Source: Sorangium cellulosum (GTDB lineage Bacteria; Myxococcota_A; Polyangia; Polyangiales; Polyangiaceae). Taken from it: a stretch of DNA of 44,429 bases. The stretch lies in assembly GCA_020720045.1 (NCBI GenBank), contig DYPH01000037.1, positions 1 through 44,429 on the forward strand, in the 5' to 3' direction. The notes beneath the pieces are model-generated. The model saw only the letters and a list, made by a program, of their open reading frames with translations. It was not told the origin of the DNA and did not search any database. The position numbers were made by a program, and so were the translations under genes. Shown one piece after another: positions 23,986 through 34,300 of this stretch (positions within the stretch are counted from its first letter, which is position 1; each line of letters starts with the position of its first letter).

Positions 23986-26313
23986 GTGAGCTACCTCGTC
24001 CTCGCGCGCAAGTATCGCCCCCAGTCCTTTGAGGATCTCGTCGGCCAGTCCCACGTCGCCAAGACGCTGGCCAACGCAATCGCGCAAAACCGGGTCGCCC
24101 ACGCGTTCCTCTTCACCGGCGTCCGCGGCGTCGGCAAGACGACGAGCGCCCGCCTCCTTGCCAAGTGCCTGAATTGCCTAGGCGCGGACGGCAAGGCGAC
24201 CGGCCCGACGGCGACCCCGTGCCAGGTCTGTGCAGCCTGCACGGAAATCGCGAAGGGGACCGACATCGACGTCCAGGAGATCGACGGCGCCAGCTACAAC
24301 GGCGTCGACGAAGTCCGTAAACTCCAGGAATCGATTGGTTTTCGTCCGGCCCGCGACCGCTACAAGGTCTACATCGTCGACGAAGTCCACATGCTTTCGA
24401 ACGCCGCCTGGAACGCGTTCCTGAAGACGCTGGAGGAGCCGCCGCCCCACGTGAAGTTTCTCTTCGCGACGACGGAGGTCCACAAGGTCCCGGTCACAAT
24501 CCTTTCGCGCTGCCAACGCTACGATTTTAAACTGATTTCAGCGCAAACGGTTGCCGCCCGCCTCCGCGACGTCCTCGGCCAGGAGAAGATCCAAGCCGAC
24601 GAAGCGGCCATCGCGATCCTCGCCCGCGAGGCGGCCGGCTCCATGCGCGACGGGATGAGCCTCCTCGACCAGGTCATCGCGTTTGGCGGCGATCACCTCC
24701 GCGGCGAAGACGTCGCCCGCGTCCTCGGCGTCGCCGACCGCACCGTCCTCCACGCGCTTGCGTCGTCGCTCCTGGAAGGGAATGCGGCAAAGGCTCTTTC
24801 CGTGATCCACGAAGTCGCCGAGCAAGGTTTTGACGTGCCCCATGTGGCGAAAGACTTCCTCGCTCATTTGCGGCATCTCGTCGTCGCCCGCACGTTTTCG
24901 GGCCGCCCCGACGAAGAGCTCCGGCCGCTTCTTGATTTGGCCGACGAAGAGCTGAAAGACGTTCGCGCCGTTGCCGAGCGCTTTGAAGCCGACGATCTAT
25001 CGCGTTTGTACCAAGGCTTTTCGAAGTCCTTCGACGACGTCACCCGGAGCGGGCAGCCGCGGGCGGCCCTTGAAATGGCGCTTGTCCGCCTCGCCCGGCG
25101 ACCGGTCCTCCTCCCCCTCGACACGCTCTTGAGCCGCCTCGGCGACCTGGAGAAGCGCCTCGCAGGTGCGACGCCGCCGCGTGGTGGTGGTGGCGGCGGC
25201 CGAGCTGGTGGAAGCACTCATATTTCCAGCGAAACTCCCTCGGCGGACGCGGTTCGCGCGCCGAGCGAGACCCCCTTCCACGCGGGCGCGAGCCGTTTAT
25301 CGGCAGCGTCGGAGACGGGGCCACCTGCGCCAGCGCCGGTTCCAGTGCCAGCGCCACCGCCAGCACCGGCGGTCGCCTCGCCGCCGCGCCCGAGCGCACC
25401 GCCCCGAAATCCCGACCCTTTTGCGCCGCCGCCGGAGATTTTTGACGGTCCCCCCTCGCCGCCGCCCGCGCCGCCCCGGCAACCCGCGCCAGCGCCGCGA
25501 CCGGCCCCCGTCAGCAATTTTGCAGGCAGCCGTGAGCGGGCGCCCGATCCCTTCGCGCCGCCGCCGGGGATGTTTGACGACGAGTTTGCGGTCAATGCGC
25601 CAGAAACCCCTGAAACCACAGGATTTTCTGAGCCGGTCCGCGCGCGCCCGCGACCGAGCACACGACCGGAGCCTTTCACCCCGTCGCGCCCAGATCCCTT
25701 CCTCGCTCCGCCCGACGAGATCATCGCCGCGCGAACGGCGCCACGACCGCCGCCGGAGCCCCGCGAACCGCGTCCGAAGCCGGAGTTCGTGCCGGCCGCC
25801 GCCCCCGCGCAGCCGTTCAAGAAGCCGGAGCCGGCCCGAGTTCCGCTCACCCCCGAGCAGCTCGGCTTGGTGGCGCCGGCGCCGATTCCCGCCGCCCAGC
25901 GCCCCGACGAGGCGACCCTCACCCTCCTTCGCCAGCTCGTCGACGAGACCGGCCACGAGCGGGCCGATGTCGCCGCGCTCGTCGCCCATGCGGCCCCCCT
26001 GGTGCTTGGGCCTGGTCGCGTCGTCCTCGGCTTCAAAGATCGCGAATTTATGGGAGTTAAAGCGTCAGACCCGGAGGCGGTTGCCGTCGTCTCGCGGGCG
26101 GCGACGCGCTGCTTTGCGACGGAGACCGCGGTCACCATCGACGAGCATCCCCCGGAACACGCACGCGTTTCCCTGTGGGAAGTCGACGATTGGGAGGCCC
26201 GAAGGCGCCTGGTCGACGCACGACGGGCGATCGCTGAGCACCCCCTCGTGAAGCGGACCATCGAGCTCTTCGGCGCCGACCTCCGGGAAATCCGGCTCGC
26301 CGACGCCGGGTAG
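23986..26313 (+). CDS. dnaX: DNA polymerase III gamma/tau subunit
   Basis: This 775-residue clamp-loader ATPase has Walker A GVRGVGKTT (45-53), zinc-binding cysteines 64, 79, 82 and 85, Walker B IVDEVHML (130-137) and the sensor SRC (174-176). Domains I-III end near residue 380. A long Pro/Ala-rich linker (about 395-630) contains a repeated unit of the type DPFAPPPxxFD (NPDPFAPPPEIFDG, APDPFAPPPGMFDD, RPDPFLAPPDEI). A C-terminal alpha-helical tau-like domain follows (about 635-775). I see no A-rich programmed-frameshift signal for a short gamma. The linker includes a half copy of the palindromic element (about 508-520, SNFAGSRERAPD). GTG start at 23986. It heads a conserved dnaX-ybaB-recR block. 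Confidence 0.95.
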   Translation: MSYLVLARKYRPQSFEDLVGQSHVAKTLANAIAQNRVAHAFLFTGVRGVGKTTSARLLAKCLNCLGADGKATGPTATPCQVCAACTEIAKGTDIDVQEIDGASYNGVDEVRKLQESIGFRPARDRYKVYIVDEVHMLSNAAWNAFLKTLEEPPPHVKFLFATTEVHKVPVTILSRCQRYDFKLISAQTVAARLRDVLGQEKIQADEAAIAILAREAAGSMRDGMSLLDQVIAFGGDHLRGEDVARVLGVADRTVLHALASSLLEGNAAKALSVIHEVAEQGFDVPHVAKDFLAHLRHLVVARTFSGRPDEELRPLLDLADEELKDVRAVAERFEADDLSRLYQGFSKSFDDVTRSGQPRAALEMALVRLARRPVLLPLDTLLSRLGDLEKRLAGATPPRGGGGGGRAGGSTHISSETPSADAVRAPSETPFHAGASRLSAASETGPPAPAPVPVPAPPPAPAVASPPRPSAPPRNPDPFAPPPEIFDGPPSPPPAPPRQPAPAPRPAPVSNFAGSRERAPDPFAPPPGMFDDEFAVNAPETPETTGFSEPVRARPRPSTRPEPFTPSRPDPFLAPPDEIIAARTAPRPPPEPREPRPKPEFVPAAAPAQPFKKPEPARVPLTPEQLGLVAPAPIPAAQRPDEATLTLLRQLVDETGHERADVAALVAHAAPLVLGPGRVVLGFKDREFMGVKASDPEAVAVVSRAATRCFATETAVTIDEHPPEHARVSLWEVDDWEARRRLVDARRAIAEHPLVKRTIELFGADLREIRLADAG
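25509..25546. repeat. Palindromic coding element, half copy 4 (in dnaX linker)
   Basis: The sequence CAGCAATTTTGCAGG followed by an AGCGGGCGCCCG arm matches the inner and left parts of copies 1 and 2 at roughly 70 percent of positions. In the dnaX frame it reads SNFAGSRERAPDP, mirroring SNFVGGRERTGP of copy 2. Only one arm is present, so it is a truncated or decayed copy that reads through in frame. Confidence 0.45.
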
Positions 26314-26350
26314 TGCCCGCCAGCGCCATTTTGCGGTAAGCGTTCCCGCC

Positions 26351-26668
26351 ATGAACTTCCGCGGCGGAATGAACGAAATGATGCGCCAGGCGGCGCGCCT
26401 GCAACGCAAAATCGAAGAGACGAAAGAGTCGCTGAAAGATCGCGAGGTCGTCGCGACGGCCATCGGCGACAAAGTGAAGGCGACGGTGACCCTCGGCCGG
26501 AAGGTTTCGCGGATTGAGATCGATCCCGAATTCCTGAAGGCGGAGGGCATTGAACTCGCACTGGACGGCGTCGCTGCTGCCGTCAATGCGGGCCTCGCCG
26601 ACGCTGAAAAAGCGATGGAAGCCGAACTCGCAAAAATCACCGGCGGCGTGAAGCTCCCCGGTACCTGA
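26351..26668 (+). CDS. ybaB: YbaB/EbfC nucleoid-associated protein
   Basis: A 105-residue protein with the YbaB signature: an N-terminal helix with MNEMMRQAARLQRKIEET, the strands REVVATAIGDKVKATVTLG and KVSRIEIDPEF, and a C-terminal helix LADAEKAMEAELAKITGG. YbaB dimers bind DNA and are usually encoded with dnaX and recR, as here. The stop overlaps the ATG of recR (TGATG at 26666-26670). A cytoplasmic DNA-binding role is from family knowledge; the target site is not evident. Confidence 0.93.
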   Translation: MNFRGGMNEMMRQAARLQRKIEETKESLKDREVVATAIGDKVKATVTLGRKVSRIEIDPEFLKAEGIELALDGVAAAVNAGLADAEKAMEAELAKITGGVKLPGT

Positions 26669-27285
26669 TGCGCGGGAAAGGGGCAAAGCGGCTCACCGCG
26701 CTTCTCGCGCGCCTCCCCGGCGTCGGCGAGAAGACGGCCCAACGCTATTTGTACCACCTCCTCGCGCAGCCGAGCGCGTACGCGGTGGAGCTGGGGGACG
26801 CCCTCCGCGCCCTCCACGCGCAAATTCGCCCCTGCCTCCGTTGCGGCAACTACACCGATGTCGATGAAAACGCAGCGGAAAGCGCCCCGATCTGCGACAT
26901 TTGCAGCGACCCTCGGCGGAGCGACAAGCTCCTCTGCGTCGTCGCGCGGCCGACCGACGTCCTCGCGATGGAGCGCCCCGGCAGCATGCGCGGGCGCTAT
27001 TTCGTCCTCGGAAAGCTCCTCTCCCCCCTCGACGGCGTCGGCCCCGAAGCGCTCCCGATCGGCATCCTCCGTGCGCGCATCGAGGAGGACGGCGTTGAAG
27101 AAATCATTCTCGCAACGCCCCCCTCCGTCGACGGAGAAGCAACCGCGCTTTTCCTCCGCCGTGAGCTCGCAGCGACCGGCGTTCTCGTCACCCGAATCGC
27201 GAGCGGCGTCCCCCACGGCGGGGACCTCGAATTCGCCGATGCAATCACGCTAGGTCGCGCCCTCGACCACCGTCAAAAATTCTAG
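26668..27285 (+). CDS. recR: Recombination mediator RecR
   Basis: A 205-residue protein with an N-terminal helix-hairpin-helix (LARLPGVGEKTAQRY), the zinc finger from Cys56, Cys59, Cys76 and Cys79 (CLRCGNY and ICDICSDP), and a Toprim domain (LLCVVARPTDVLAMER, EEIILATPPSVDGEATA, GVPHGGDLEFADAITL). RecR with RecO helps load RecA on gapped DNA. The length is normal. Its ATG overlaps the ybaB stop, indicating coupling. The final residues (HRQKF) fit the family's C-terminus. Confidence 0.95.
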   Translation: MRGKGAKRLTALLARLPGVGEKTAQRYLYHLLAQPSAYAVELGDALRALHAQIRPCLRCGNYTDVDENAAESAPICDICSDPRRSDKLLCVVARPTDVLAMERPGSMRGRYFVLGKLLSPLDGVGPEALPIGILRARIEEDGVEEIILATPPSVDGEATALFLRRELAATGVLVTRIASGVPHGGDLEFADAITLGRALDHRQKF

Positions 27286-27317
27286 TTCGCTCTCATTTTC
27301 AATTGGAGAAATTTCCC

Positions 27318-27692
27318 ATGAAGGTTGTGTCGACCGACAAGGCCCCTGCCGCCATCGGCCCCTATTCGCAAGCGATCGAAGTCGGGAACATGGTGTTTCT
27401 CTCGGGGCAAATCCCCCTCGACCCGGCTACCGGGACGCTCGTGAGCGGCACCATTCAGGAAGAGACGACCCAGGTCCTCAACAACCTCGAAGCGGTGCTT
27501 GCGGCAGCCGGTTGCACGTTCTCCAACGTCGTCCGCACGACGATTTTCCTTACCGATCTCGGCGATTTCGCCGCGGTGAACGCCGTTTACGGTGAACGCT
27601 TTGCCCCCCACGCGCCGGCGCGCGCGACCGTGCAAGTCGCCGCCCTCCCCCGCGGTTCTCGCGTGGAAATCGACGCGATCGCCGCGAAATAG
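27318..27692 (+). CDS. ridA: RidA family enamine/imine deaminase
   Basis: A 124-residue RidA/YjgF protein: KAPAAIGPYSQAIEVGNMVFLSGQ (8-31), VLNNLEAVLAAAG (53-65), NVVRTTIFLTDLGDFA (70-85), and PARATVQVAALPRGSRVEID (100-119), with Arg102 as the expected catalytic Arg and Glu117 in its usual position. RidA hydrolyses 2-aminoacrylate and other reactive enamines. The ATG at 27318 has GGAG 9 bases upstream; a TTG at 27303 would lengthen it without family support. Cytoplasmic, probably a trimer. It converges on the DUF374 gene, with a strong hairpin 48 bp past its stop. Confidence 0.95.
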   Translation: MKVVSTDKAPAAIGPYSQAIEVGNMVFLSGQIPLDPATGTLVSGTIQEETTQVLNNLEAVLAAAGCTFSNVVRTTIFLTDLGDFAAVNAVYGERFAPHAPARATVQVAALPRGSRVEIDAIAAK

Positions 27693-27697
27693 GCGCT

Positions 27698-28336
27698 TCA
27701 TCGCGCGGTCGATAGGCGCTCTTTCGCCGCCCTTTCGCAGGCCACGATCGCTTCGGTGATCGTGGCCTCGTCGGTTTGTGGAGTGACGCGGATCGGCGGT
27801 CCGAGGACAATAGAAACGCGGGAGAACGGCCACGGGATCTGAAATTGATCCCATGCCTTCCGAAGCACATGGACCTGCGAGCCGGCCGCACCGAGCGGCA
27901 CGATTGGGACCTTAGAAAGCCGCGCGAGCACGAGAACTCCCTGTTTTGCCTGATGAAAGGGGCCCCGCGGCCCGTCGACGGCCGTCGCCGAATCGCACCC
28001 GCCACGCACAAGGCGCAAAAGCGCGCGTAACCCCTGAGCGCCGCCGCGGCTCGACGACCCGCGTGCGATCCGGAAGCCGAGCCGGCGGAGCAGCACCGCC
28101 TGGAGAGCGCCGTCTCGCGAATGGCTCACAAGCACAGCGAGCGGACGCGGCGCGTGGGAGAGGCTCCAGCGGAGGCCGAGCATCTGGCTTCCGTGGAAGA
28201 ACGCGAGCGCGTAGCCCCCTTCGGGGACGGCGCCGACGACGGTGACCCGGAGCGTCGCGACCCAAAGGCGGACCACAAACGAAAGAAGCGCCCCCAAAAA
28301 AGGGCGCTCTTTCTCAAAAGAAGGGGGCTCGCTCAT
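27698..28336 (-). CDS. DUF374 family lysophospholipid acyltransferase
   Basis: A 212-residue membrane-associated acyltransferase of the DUF374 (PF04028) type. Motifs are AFFHGSQM (46-52, His48 as the likely catalytic His), VSHSRDG (70-76), ARGSSSRGG (91-99) and DGPRGP (121-126). DUF374 proteins belong to the broad LPLAT superfamily, with related members transferring acyl or sugar-linked groups to outer-membrane lipids; the substrate here is not known. A hydrophobic N-terminus (LLSFVVRLWVATLRVTVVG) suggests inner-membrane association. Its ATG overlaps the giant TPR gene's stop (ATGA, 28333-28336), so it is the downstream gene of that transcript. Its 3' end contains the hairpin at 27740-27767. 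Confidence 0.86.
   Translation of the reverse strand: MSEPPSFEKERPFLGALLSFVVRLWVATLRVTVVGAVPEGGYALAFFHGSQMLGLRWSLSHAPRPLAVLVSHSRDGALQAVLLRRLGFRIARGSSSRGGAQGLRALLRLVRGGCDSATAVDGPRGPFHQAKQGVLVLARLSKVPIVPLGAAGSQVHVLRKAWDQFQIPWPFSRVSIVLGPPIRVTPQTDEATITEAIVACERAAKERLSTAR
27740..27767. terminator. Strong UUCG hairpin at the ridA/DUF374 convergence
   Basis: GGCCACGATC (27740-27749) pairs with GATCGTGGCC (27758-27767); the inner GC/GT pair closes a TTCG loop, giving a 12-bp stem with a UUCG tetraloop. It is 48 bp past the ridA stop and just inside the 3' end of the convergent DUF374 gene, so it could end ridA transcription. T-rich sequence after it is modest (CGTCGGTTTG). Confidence 0.55.
28281..28313. 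other. Hairpin in the start of the DUF374 gene
   Basis: GAAAG-A-AGCGCCC (28281-28293) pairs with GGGCGCT-CTTTC (28302-28313) around a loop of C and A residues. On the minus strand it lies about 25-50 bp into the DUF374 gene, shortly after the giant gene's stop, where it could attenuate transcription or slow translation between the two coupled genes. It might equally be a by-product of the Lys/Gly/Leu codons there. Confidence 0.35.
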
Positions 28337-31300
28337 GCAAGCGAAGCGAGCGCCGCCTTCGTCGGTTCGTGGGCAGGGTCGGCCTGAAGGGCTTTCTGGA
28401 ACATCTCCTTCGCCTTGGCCGCATCCCCTTGGCGACGGAGAATTTCACCAAGGAAGTAGAAGACTTCCGCCTTGGTGATGGCCGTGGAGCCGTCGAGCTT
28501 CTGCAACAGAAGCGCGCGGAAGCTGCGCTGGGCGCGCTCCAGATCACCGGCGTCGAGCGCGAGTTCACCAATGCGGCGAAGCACGCGAATGTTGCCCGGC
28601 TCAATGCGGAAAGAGGCGTCGTACTGAACGAGGGCGCCGGCCGGGTCCCCCTTCGCTTCAAAGGCCTCCGCGAGCTTCTGGTGGACGACCGCGAGCTCCT
28701 TCGAGCGCCGACCATTGTAGGATGCAATGATCTTCTCCAGGGCGGTCGCTGCCGCTTCCGGCCGGCCACGTCGAAGCTCAACATCGGCGAGTTCCGCAAG
28801 AATATCACGGCTCTCGGGGACGATCGCGAGCGCCGCTTCAAGGACGCGTGCTGCGCTCTCGTGGTCCTCGCCGTAGGCGGTCGCCGCCTCGCGGAAGAGG
28901 GCGACCACTTCCACGGCCGGCCCCGCGGTCGGAAGCAGGCTCCCGCCGACGTGCGGTTCACCGGCGGCCGGCTCGTTGCGGAGACGGAGACGGGCGATCG
29001 CTTCGAGGAGCGGGGCGAGGCGTCCACGATCCCCCTGCTGGGTGTAAATCGCGCGGAGGGCCTTCGGCGGCTCCGTCGCTTCCGGGTCGGCTGCCAGCGC
29101 CGCTTCCCAGGAGCGCTGGGCCGCGTCGACATCCCCCGCCGCCGTGTAGAGGCGGGCAAGACGAATGCAGAGTACACTCTTCTCCGTCCCTGAGGCCTCC
29201 GCGGCGAGCGCGTCAAGGGCGCGAAGGGCGGTCGCCCGGTCGCCAGTCGTCTCGGCGAGGTGAGCCATTTTCGCGAGCAGTGCGACGTCGGCGCCGCCAC
29301 AGCTCTCGACGATCACCAGCGATGCAAGGGCGCGTGCCGTGTCGGCGAGCGTCTCTTCGGAAGCGGCGGCGGCCCGTCGCGCGAAGGCGATGGCAGCCGA
29401 GCGCCCCGCTTCTCCAACGGAAGCGTGGTGTTGGGCGCGCTTCTCCCAGAAAGAGACCTGCGCCGCCGTTTCCGCGTGGGCGACGAGCAGCGCGTCGAGG
29501 CGCTCTTCTGCCCGCGCATGGTTCGCGTCGTCTTCAAGGATTTGCGCCAGGAGGGCGCGCCGTTCTTCCACGGTGCTGTCGCCAAGCGTCTCGAGGGTGA
29601 CGACCGCCTCCAGAAGGCGCTCGCGACGCGCCTCGTCGTGGGCGGCACCGGCAAGAACAAGAAGAAGATCGGCACGTTCCCGGTGGGCGTTACGCGCGGC
29701 ATAGAGGCCAAGGAGGGCGTCGGCAGCGTCGGCACTCGCGAGCTCCTTGAAGGCGCGCTCGAAGAGCCGAACGGCATCGTCGCTTGAACCGACGTCGCGG
29801 AGAGCGGTGGAAGCCGCTCGCAAAAGGAGCGCCTCTTTCTCGTCTTCGGCGGCGACGCCTGCGCGGCGTTCGATAACGGTCACGAGCGCGGCAAAATCCC
29901 GCTTTCGTTCAAGAACTCCCGCGAGCGCATCGAGGGCAAACGGCGCGTCGGTGAGGCGCTCAAGCGCCTCCCGTGCAATCGCTTCGGTCACCAGATCGGC
30001 GTCATCACCGAGAGTAGCGGCGACCGCAAGCGCCCGAACAAAGAGCGCTTCCGGCTCGGGAGCGAGCTTCGCGCGGGCGCGGAGCGTGGCCACGAGGGCG
30101 GCAGGTTCCGCGAGCGCTTCGAAGAGCGCCTCCTGCTCGGAGAGGACGCCGTCGTCGGCAATTCCGAGCCCGCCAGCCGCTTCGAAGAAGGCGATCGCTC
30201 GGCGGCGGTCGTCGAAGCGATCGCGGACAAGGCGGGCGAGGGCGAGCGCCTCCTCGCGACGATCGTCGCCGTCGGCGGCAGCGAGGGCCGCCGCTCCAAG
30301 GAGATCGATGGTCGCACCGACCCGTTCTGCAGCAACGGCAAGCTCGAGAATTCGCTCGCGAACTTCGCTTCCCGAACGGGCGAGCGCCCCTTCCGCGGAG
30401 ACCCGCGCGAGCAAGACGTCCAGCGCCGCGCCGGGATCCTTGCGTGCCTCGGCAAGGACGTCGGCGAGGGCCAGCGCGGCGAGCACGCCCCCTTCGTCAG
30501 CGGCGAGAGAACGGGCGAGTCGTGCCTCGTGAAGGGCGACGCGGCGGGTGACATCCTCGGCGTCCGCAAACAGGCGGTCGGCCTTCGCAAAAGCCCGCGC
30601 TGCCAGCGTTTTCCCGTCCCCGCCGTCGTTGGCGGCAAACGCTTCAAGGGCAGCCAACGCAGGCATGTACGTCGCGCGAACGGCGAGCACACTTTCCAGT
30701 CGGCCAAACGCCCCTTCCGCAGAGACGTTCTGCTCGTGGGCAAACGCGCGGAAGAGGTGCTCGGCGCGCATGTCGACGTCGAGGTCCTCCGGCTTTGCGC
30801 GCTCGGCAGCGACGGCGGCGGCGGCGGCAAATTCACTCCGCGAAGCATGGAGCGCTTCCAAGGCGGCCAGGGAACCAAAGCCGTCGGCATGGAGGTCGGC
30901 GGCGGCGCGGAAGGCAACGAGTGCGCGCTCAGCGGCATTCAACGAATCGCGCGCGATCTCCCCTTCCAAATGGCGAAGCAATGCGCGCGTTTCCGTGCCG
31001 ATCGGCCCCGCTTCGAAGGCCATCTCGTCGGTCGCAAGGCCGAGCCAACGGTCGGCAAGGCGCTCAAGGGCATCCCCACCAGCAGCGCCAGCGCGCCCCT
31101 TTGCAAGTTCGCGGACGGAAGCGATCGCACTACGGCGACCGAGCGCCGCCATCGTTGCGTCGAAGGCTGCCTCGGCGTCCCCGGCCCGTTCGTGAACGGC
31201 GGCGACGCGCAGGGCGAGATCGGCGTGGGAATCTTGGCCGACGTCGTCGGTTCCAAAAGCCCGCTCGGCGAGCTTCGCGACGCGGAAGAAAAGCGCGTAG

Positions 31301-34300
31301 TTTTCGCCCTCTTCGAGCGGAGAAAGGGTGAGAGAAACCGCCGCCTCCGCGAGGCTTCCGTTCTTTTCGGCGAGGGCAACGAGCTTGTCCGCGACGGCAG
31401 CGTCGAAGGCGCCGTCGTTGAGGAGGTCTCGGTAGCCGTCAAAGGCGTCGCGTGGCTTCCCCAGCATGTCGGCGCGCAGCGCGGCGAGGGAAAGACGAGC
31501 GGGCCGAGCGTCGGCGGTCCCGAGCTTTTCAATCCGTTTGAGGGTGATGCGCTCGACGTCCTCGTACTTCTGAAGTGCGAAGTAGCAATTCGCAAGTTCT
31601 TCCAGGGTTTCCGCATCGTCGCCGCCCGCCTCTACAAGCCCTTCGAGGATGGCCGCCGCGGCGGTCGGATCTTCATTTTCTGAGAGCTGGAGCTTCGCGT
31701 TCAAACGCGACAGGTCGCGCCGAAGCGTCTTTGCGTACTCGCCGTCGTCGTCGGCTTCAATGGCAGAAATACGGCGCGGGAGCACCGTGAGGAGCTTCTG
31801 GCCCTCACCGAGTGATTCCCAGAGTTCGATGCATGCATCCTGCAGGTAGGTGCTGGACGGATCGAGCTCGAGGGCCATCTCGTAGGCAGCCGCGGCGCCG
31901 GGCGGATCGGCAAGCATGTCCCGCTTCGCTTCGCCGATTCGAAGGGCAAGCGAGCGACGATCGTCGTCGTTCCCCGCGAGTTTCAACAGCTTTTCAAGGA
32001 CCGACACGTGAACGGCCCAGTCTGCGAGAAGCGTCGAGAGTCGTTCGGCCTCTTCCAGGGCTTGTGCGTCTTCCGCGTCCGCCTCGATGACCGCGCTCCA
32101 GGCGCTGAGCGCTTTGCGCGGGTCGTCGCGCCGTTCGTCGTGAACGCGCGCGGCCGCCACAAGAAGCGAGCGGCGGTCCTCCCCTTCGGCGCGAAGGAGA
32201 GCGGCGTCGTAGGTATCGGCGAGGACGTCCCAAGCGGCCAGCGTCGTCGCCTTTTCTTCAAAGAGCGTGCGGATTTCGAAGTCGCCGGGCTCCCGCGCGA
32301 AAGCGTCGGCGAGGGTGGCGAGCGCCGCCGAAGCGTCGTGGAGCTGCTCCTCCTGGGCACGCGCCTTCCGACGCCGGAGCGACGTCGCGAGGTCGCGATC
32401 GAGGGGCGTCACCCGCACCAGGCGCGCGTCAAAGACGCGGACCAGATCGGTGTACATTCCCCGCGCTTCGTAACCGGCGTCGAGGACTTCCAGCGCACGC
32501 GCGGCAGGACTTTCAGGAGAAATTTCGGTCGTCTCTGCTGCAGCGACAAACGCTTCGAGGCGCGCGGAGACGTCTTCGCAGAGCGCCGGCGACGCGTCCT
32601 TGTCGAGGGCGGCTGCGAGGGCGTCGATGGCGTCGTCGACGCGTCCCGCGCCGGCGAGGACGGCGGCACGGTCGGCATGAGCCTGCGATCGTCGCTCAAG
32701 CGATTCGCCGTGGATCGCGATGTGTGCGTGAAGCGCTGCGAGCGCATCGACGTCGCCCGTGGCTGTGTAGGCGTCGATGAGGGCGCGCGCCGCCGCTTCG
32801 TCCGCCGGGGCGATCTGCAGGATGGTGCGCCACGTCGCGACGGCAAGGCCCTCGCGAGCGTCCGACGGGAGATCCTTGGCCTCAATCACCGCAATAAGGT
32901 GAAGAATTTCGACGCGTTCAGCAGACGCATCCTCGGCAAGGCGCCCGAGTTTGTCGCGCTGGTGGGCGATGCGCTCTTCGTGGCGCCCGAGGGCGAACAG
33001 CAAGCGATCGACCGCGCGGAAAGCGACGTCCCCGTCGGGGGCCCCGCGATGGGCGCGCAGGTTGAGAGCGAGGGCGCGGCTCTGGTTCTCAACGCCGCTC
33101 GCCAGTTCGAAGAGCGTCGCGGCACGAAGCGCGAGGCGGACGGTGACGTCGTCTTCCTCGGCGCGCTCCGCAAGGATTTTCTCAAGAAGCTCGGCGAGGT
33201 CGAGCGGCGTCCCCCGCCGTCCGTCGCTCGCCTCACCGGCGCGTTCTGCGAGGCGCTCCAGCTCCTCGAGAGGGCGCTCCGCAGCAGCATCGAGGGCAAG
33301 CGCGGCCGCATGGGCGGCGAAGGCGGCCCCCAGATCGTGGCGCTCAAACTCATGAATTTGCGCGGTATTCGCAAGGAGTTCACGACGAACGGCGAGGTCC
33401 TCGCCCCCTTCCGTGGCGAGCACGAGGCGACGCTCGAGCACGCGAACGACGGAATCCCACCGGCGGCGGTCGCGGAGCGCCCCTTCCAAAATTTCGGCGG
33501 CGCGGAGCGCTCGTTCGCGGTCGTTGCCGTCGACCCACGCAAAGAGCAGGGCGAGGGCGCTCCCGGGCGGCGCAACTTCGGCATCGTCGGCGACCGTCGG
33601 CGTCACCGCGAGCGCCGCCTGGAGGACGTCAAACGCCTCATCGACATCGCCAGTCTTGTCGGCCAAGACCGCCGCAACCGCCGTCCCACGGGCCGCTTTT
33701 TCCGCGGCGTCGTCGACGGTGTCGGTGCGGCCACGAAGAAGCGTAACGAGGTCTCCCCAGCGCTCTTCGGCGGCAAGAAGCCGCTCAAGACCTTCAAATG
33801 CGGCCGCTTCGTAGCGCTCGGCGAGCACCGCTTCGAAGGTCTCGATGGCGCGCCCCGGCTCGCGGAGGGCCCCTTCAAGGAGCGCCCCCAAACGGAGACG
33901 GGCGGCAATGCGTGCATCTTCCCCGTATTCCGCCGTCGCGCGCTGTTCGAGGATTTCTGCAAGGCGCCCGGGGGCGTCCAGCTTCGCGAGAACCCCCTCA
34001 AGCGGAACCAGCACCGCCAAGTCGGCAGGACGAAGCTCAAGCGCCCGCTCAAGGTACTCGCGAGCCGCCTCGGTGTCGGCAAGTTCTTCGGCACTGCGCG
34101 TGCCAATTTCTAGAGCAAGTTCGCCGCGAAGTGTATCGTCGGGAAGCTCGGAGAGCACATCTCGGAAGAGACGGAGGACACGAACGCTCCCCTCCCCCGG
34201 CTCACGACTCACCGCGCCATCGGTCGCAACCTCTTTCATCGTCGTCCCGAGCGCCAACGCACTTTCGCGGGCACGCTCAAGCCAGCGCGGGAGCGACTCC

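Noticed and set aside
24000-26313. Programmed frameshift in dnaX for a short gamma form
   Set aside because: No A-rich slippery run with a downstream stem was seen at the end of domain III.
27303-27692. TTG start for ridA at 27303
   Set aside because: The ATG at 27318 has a well-spaced GGAG and matches the family N-terminus.
34180-34240. GAVSREPGEGS in the giant TPR protein as another GGGCCC-type element
   Set aside because: The resemblance to the AVSR frame of the element is four residues long and the DNA arms are absent.
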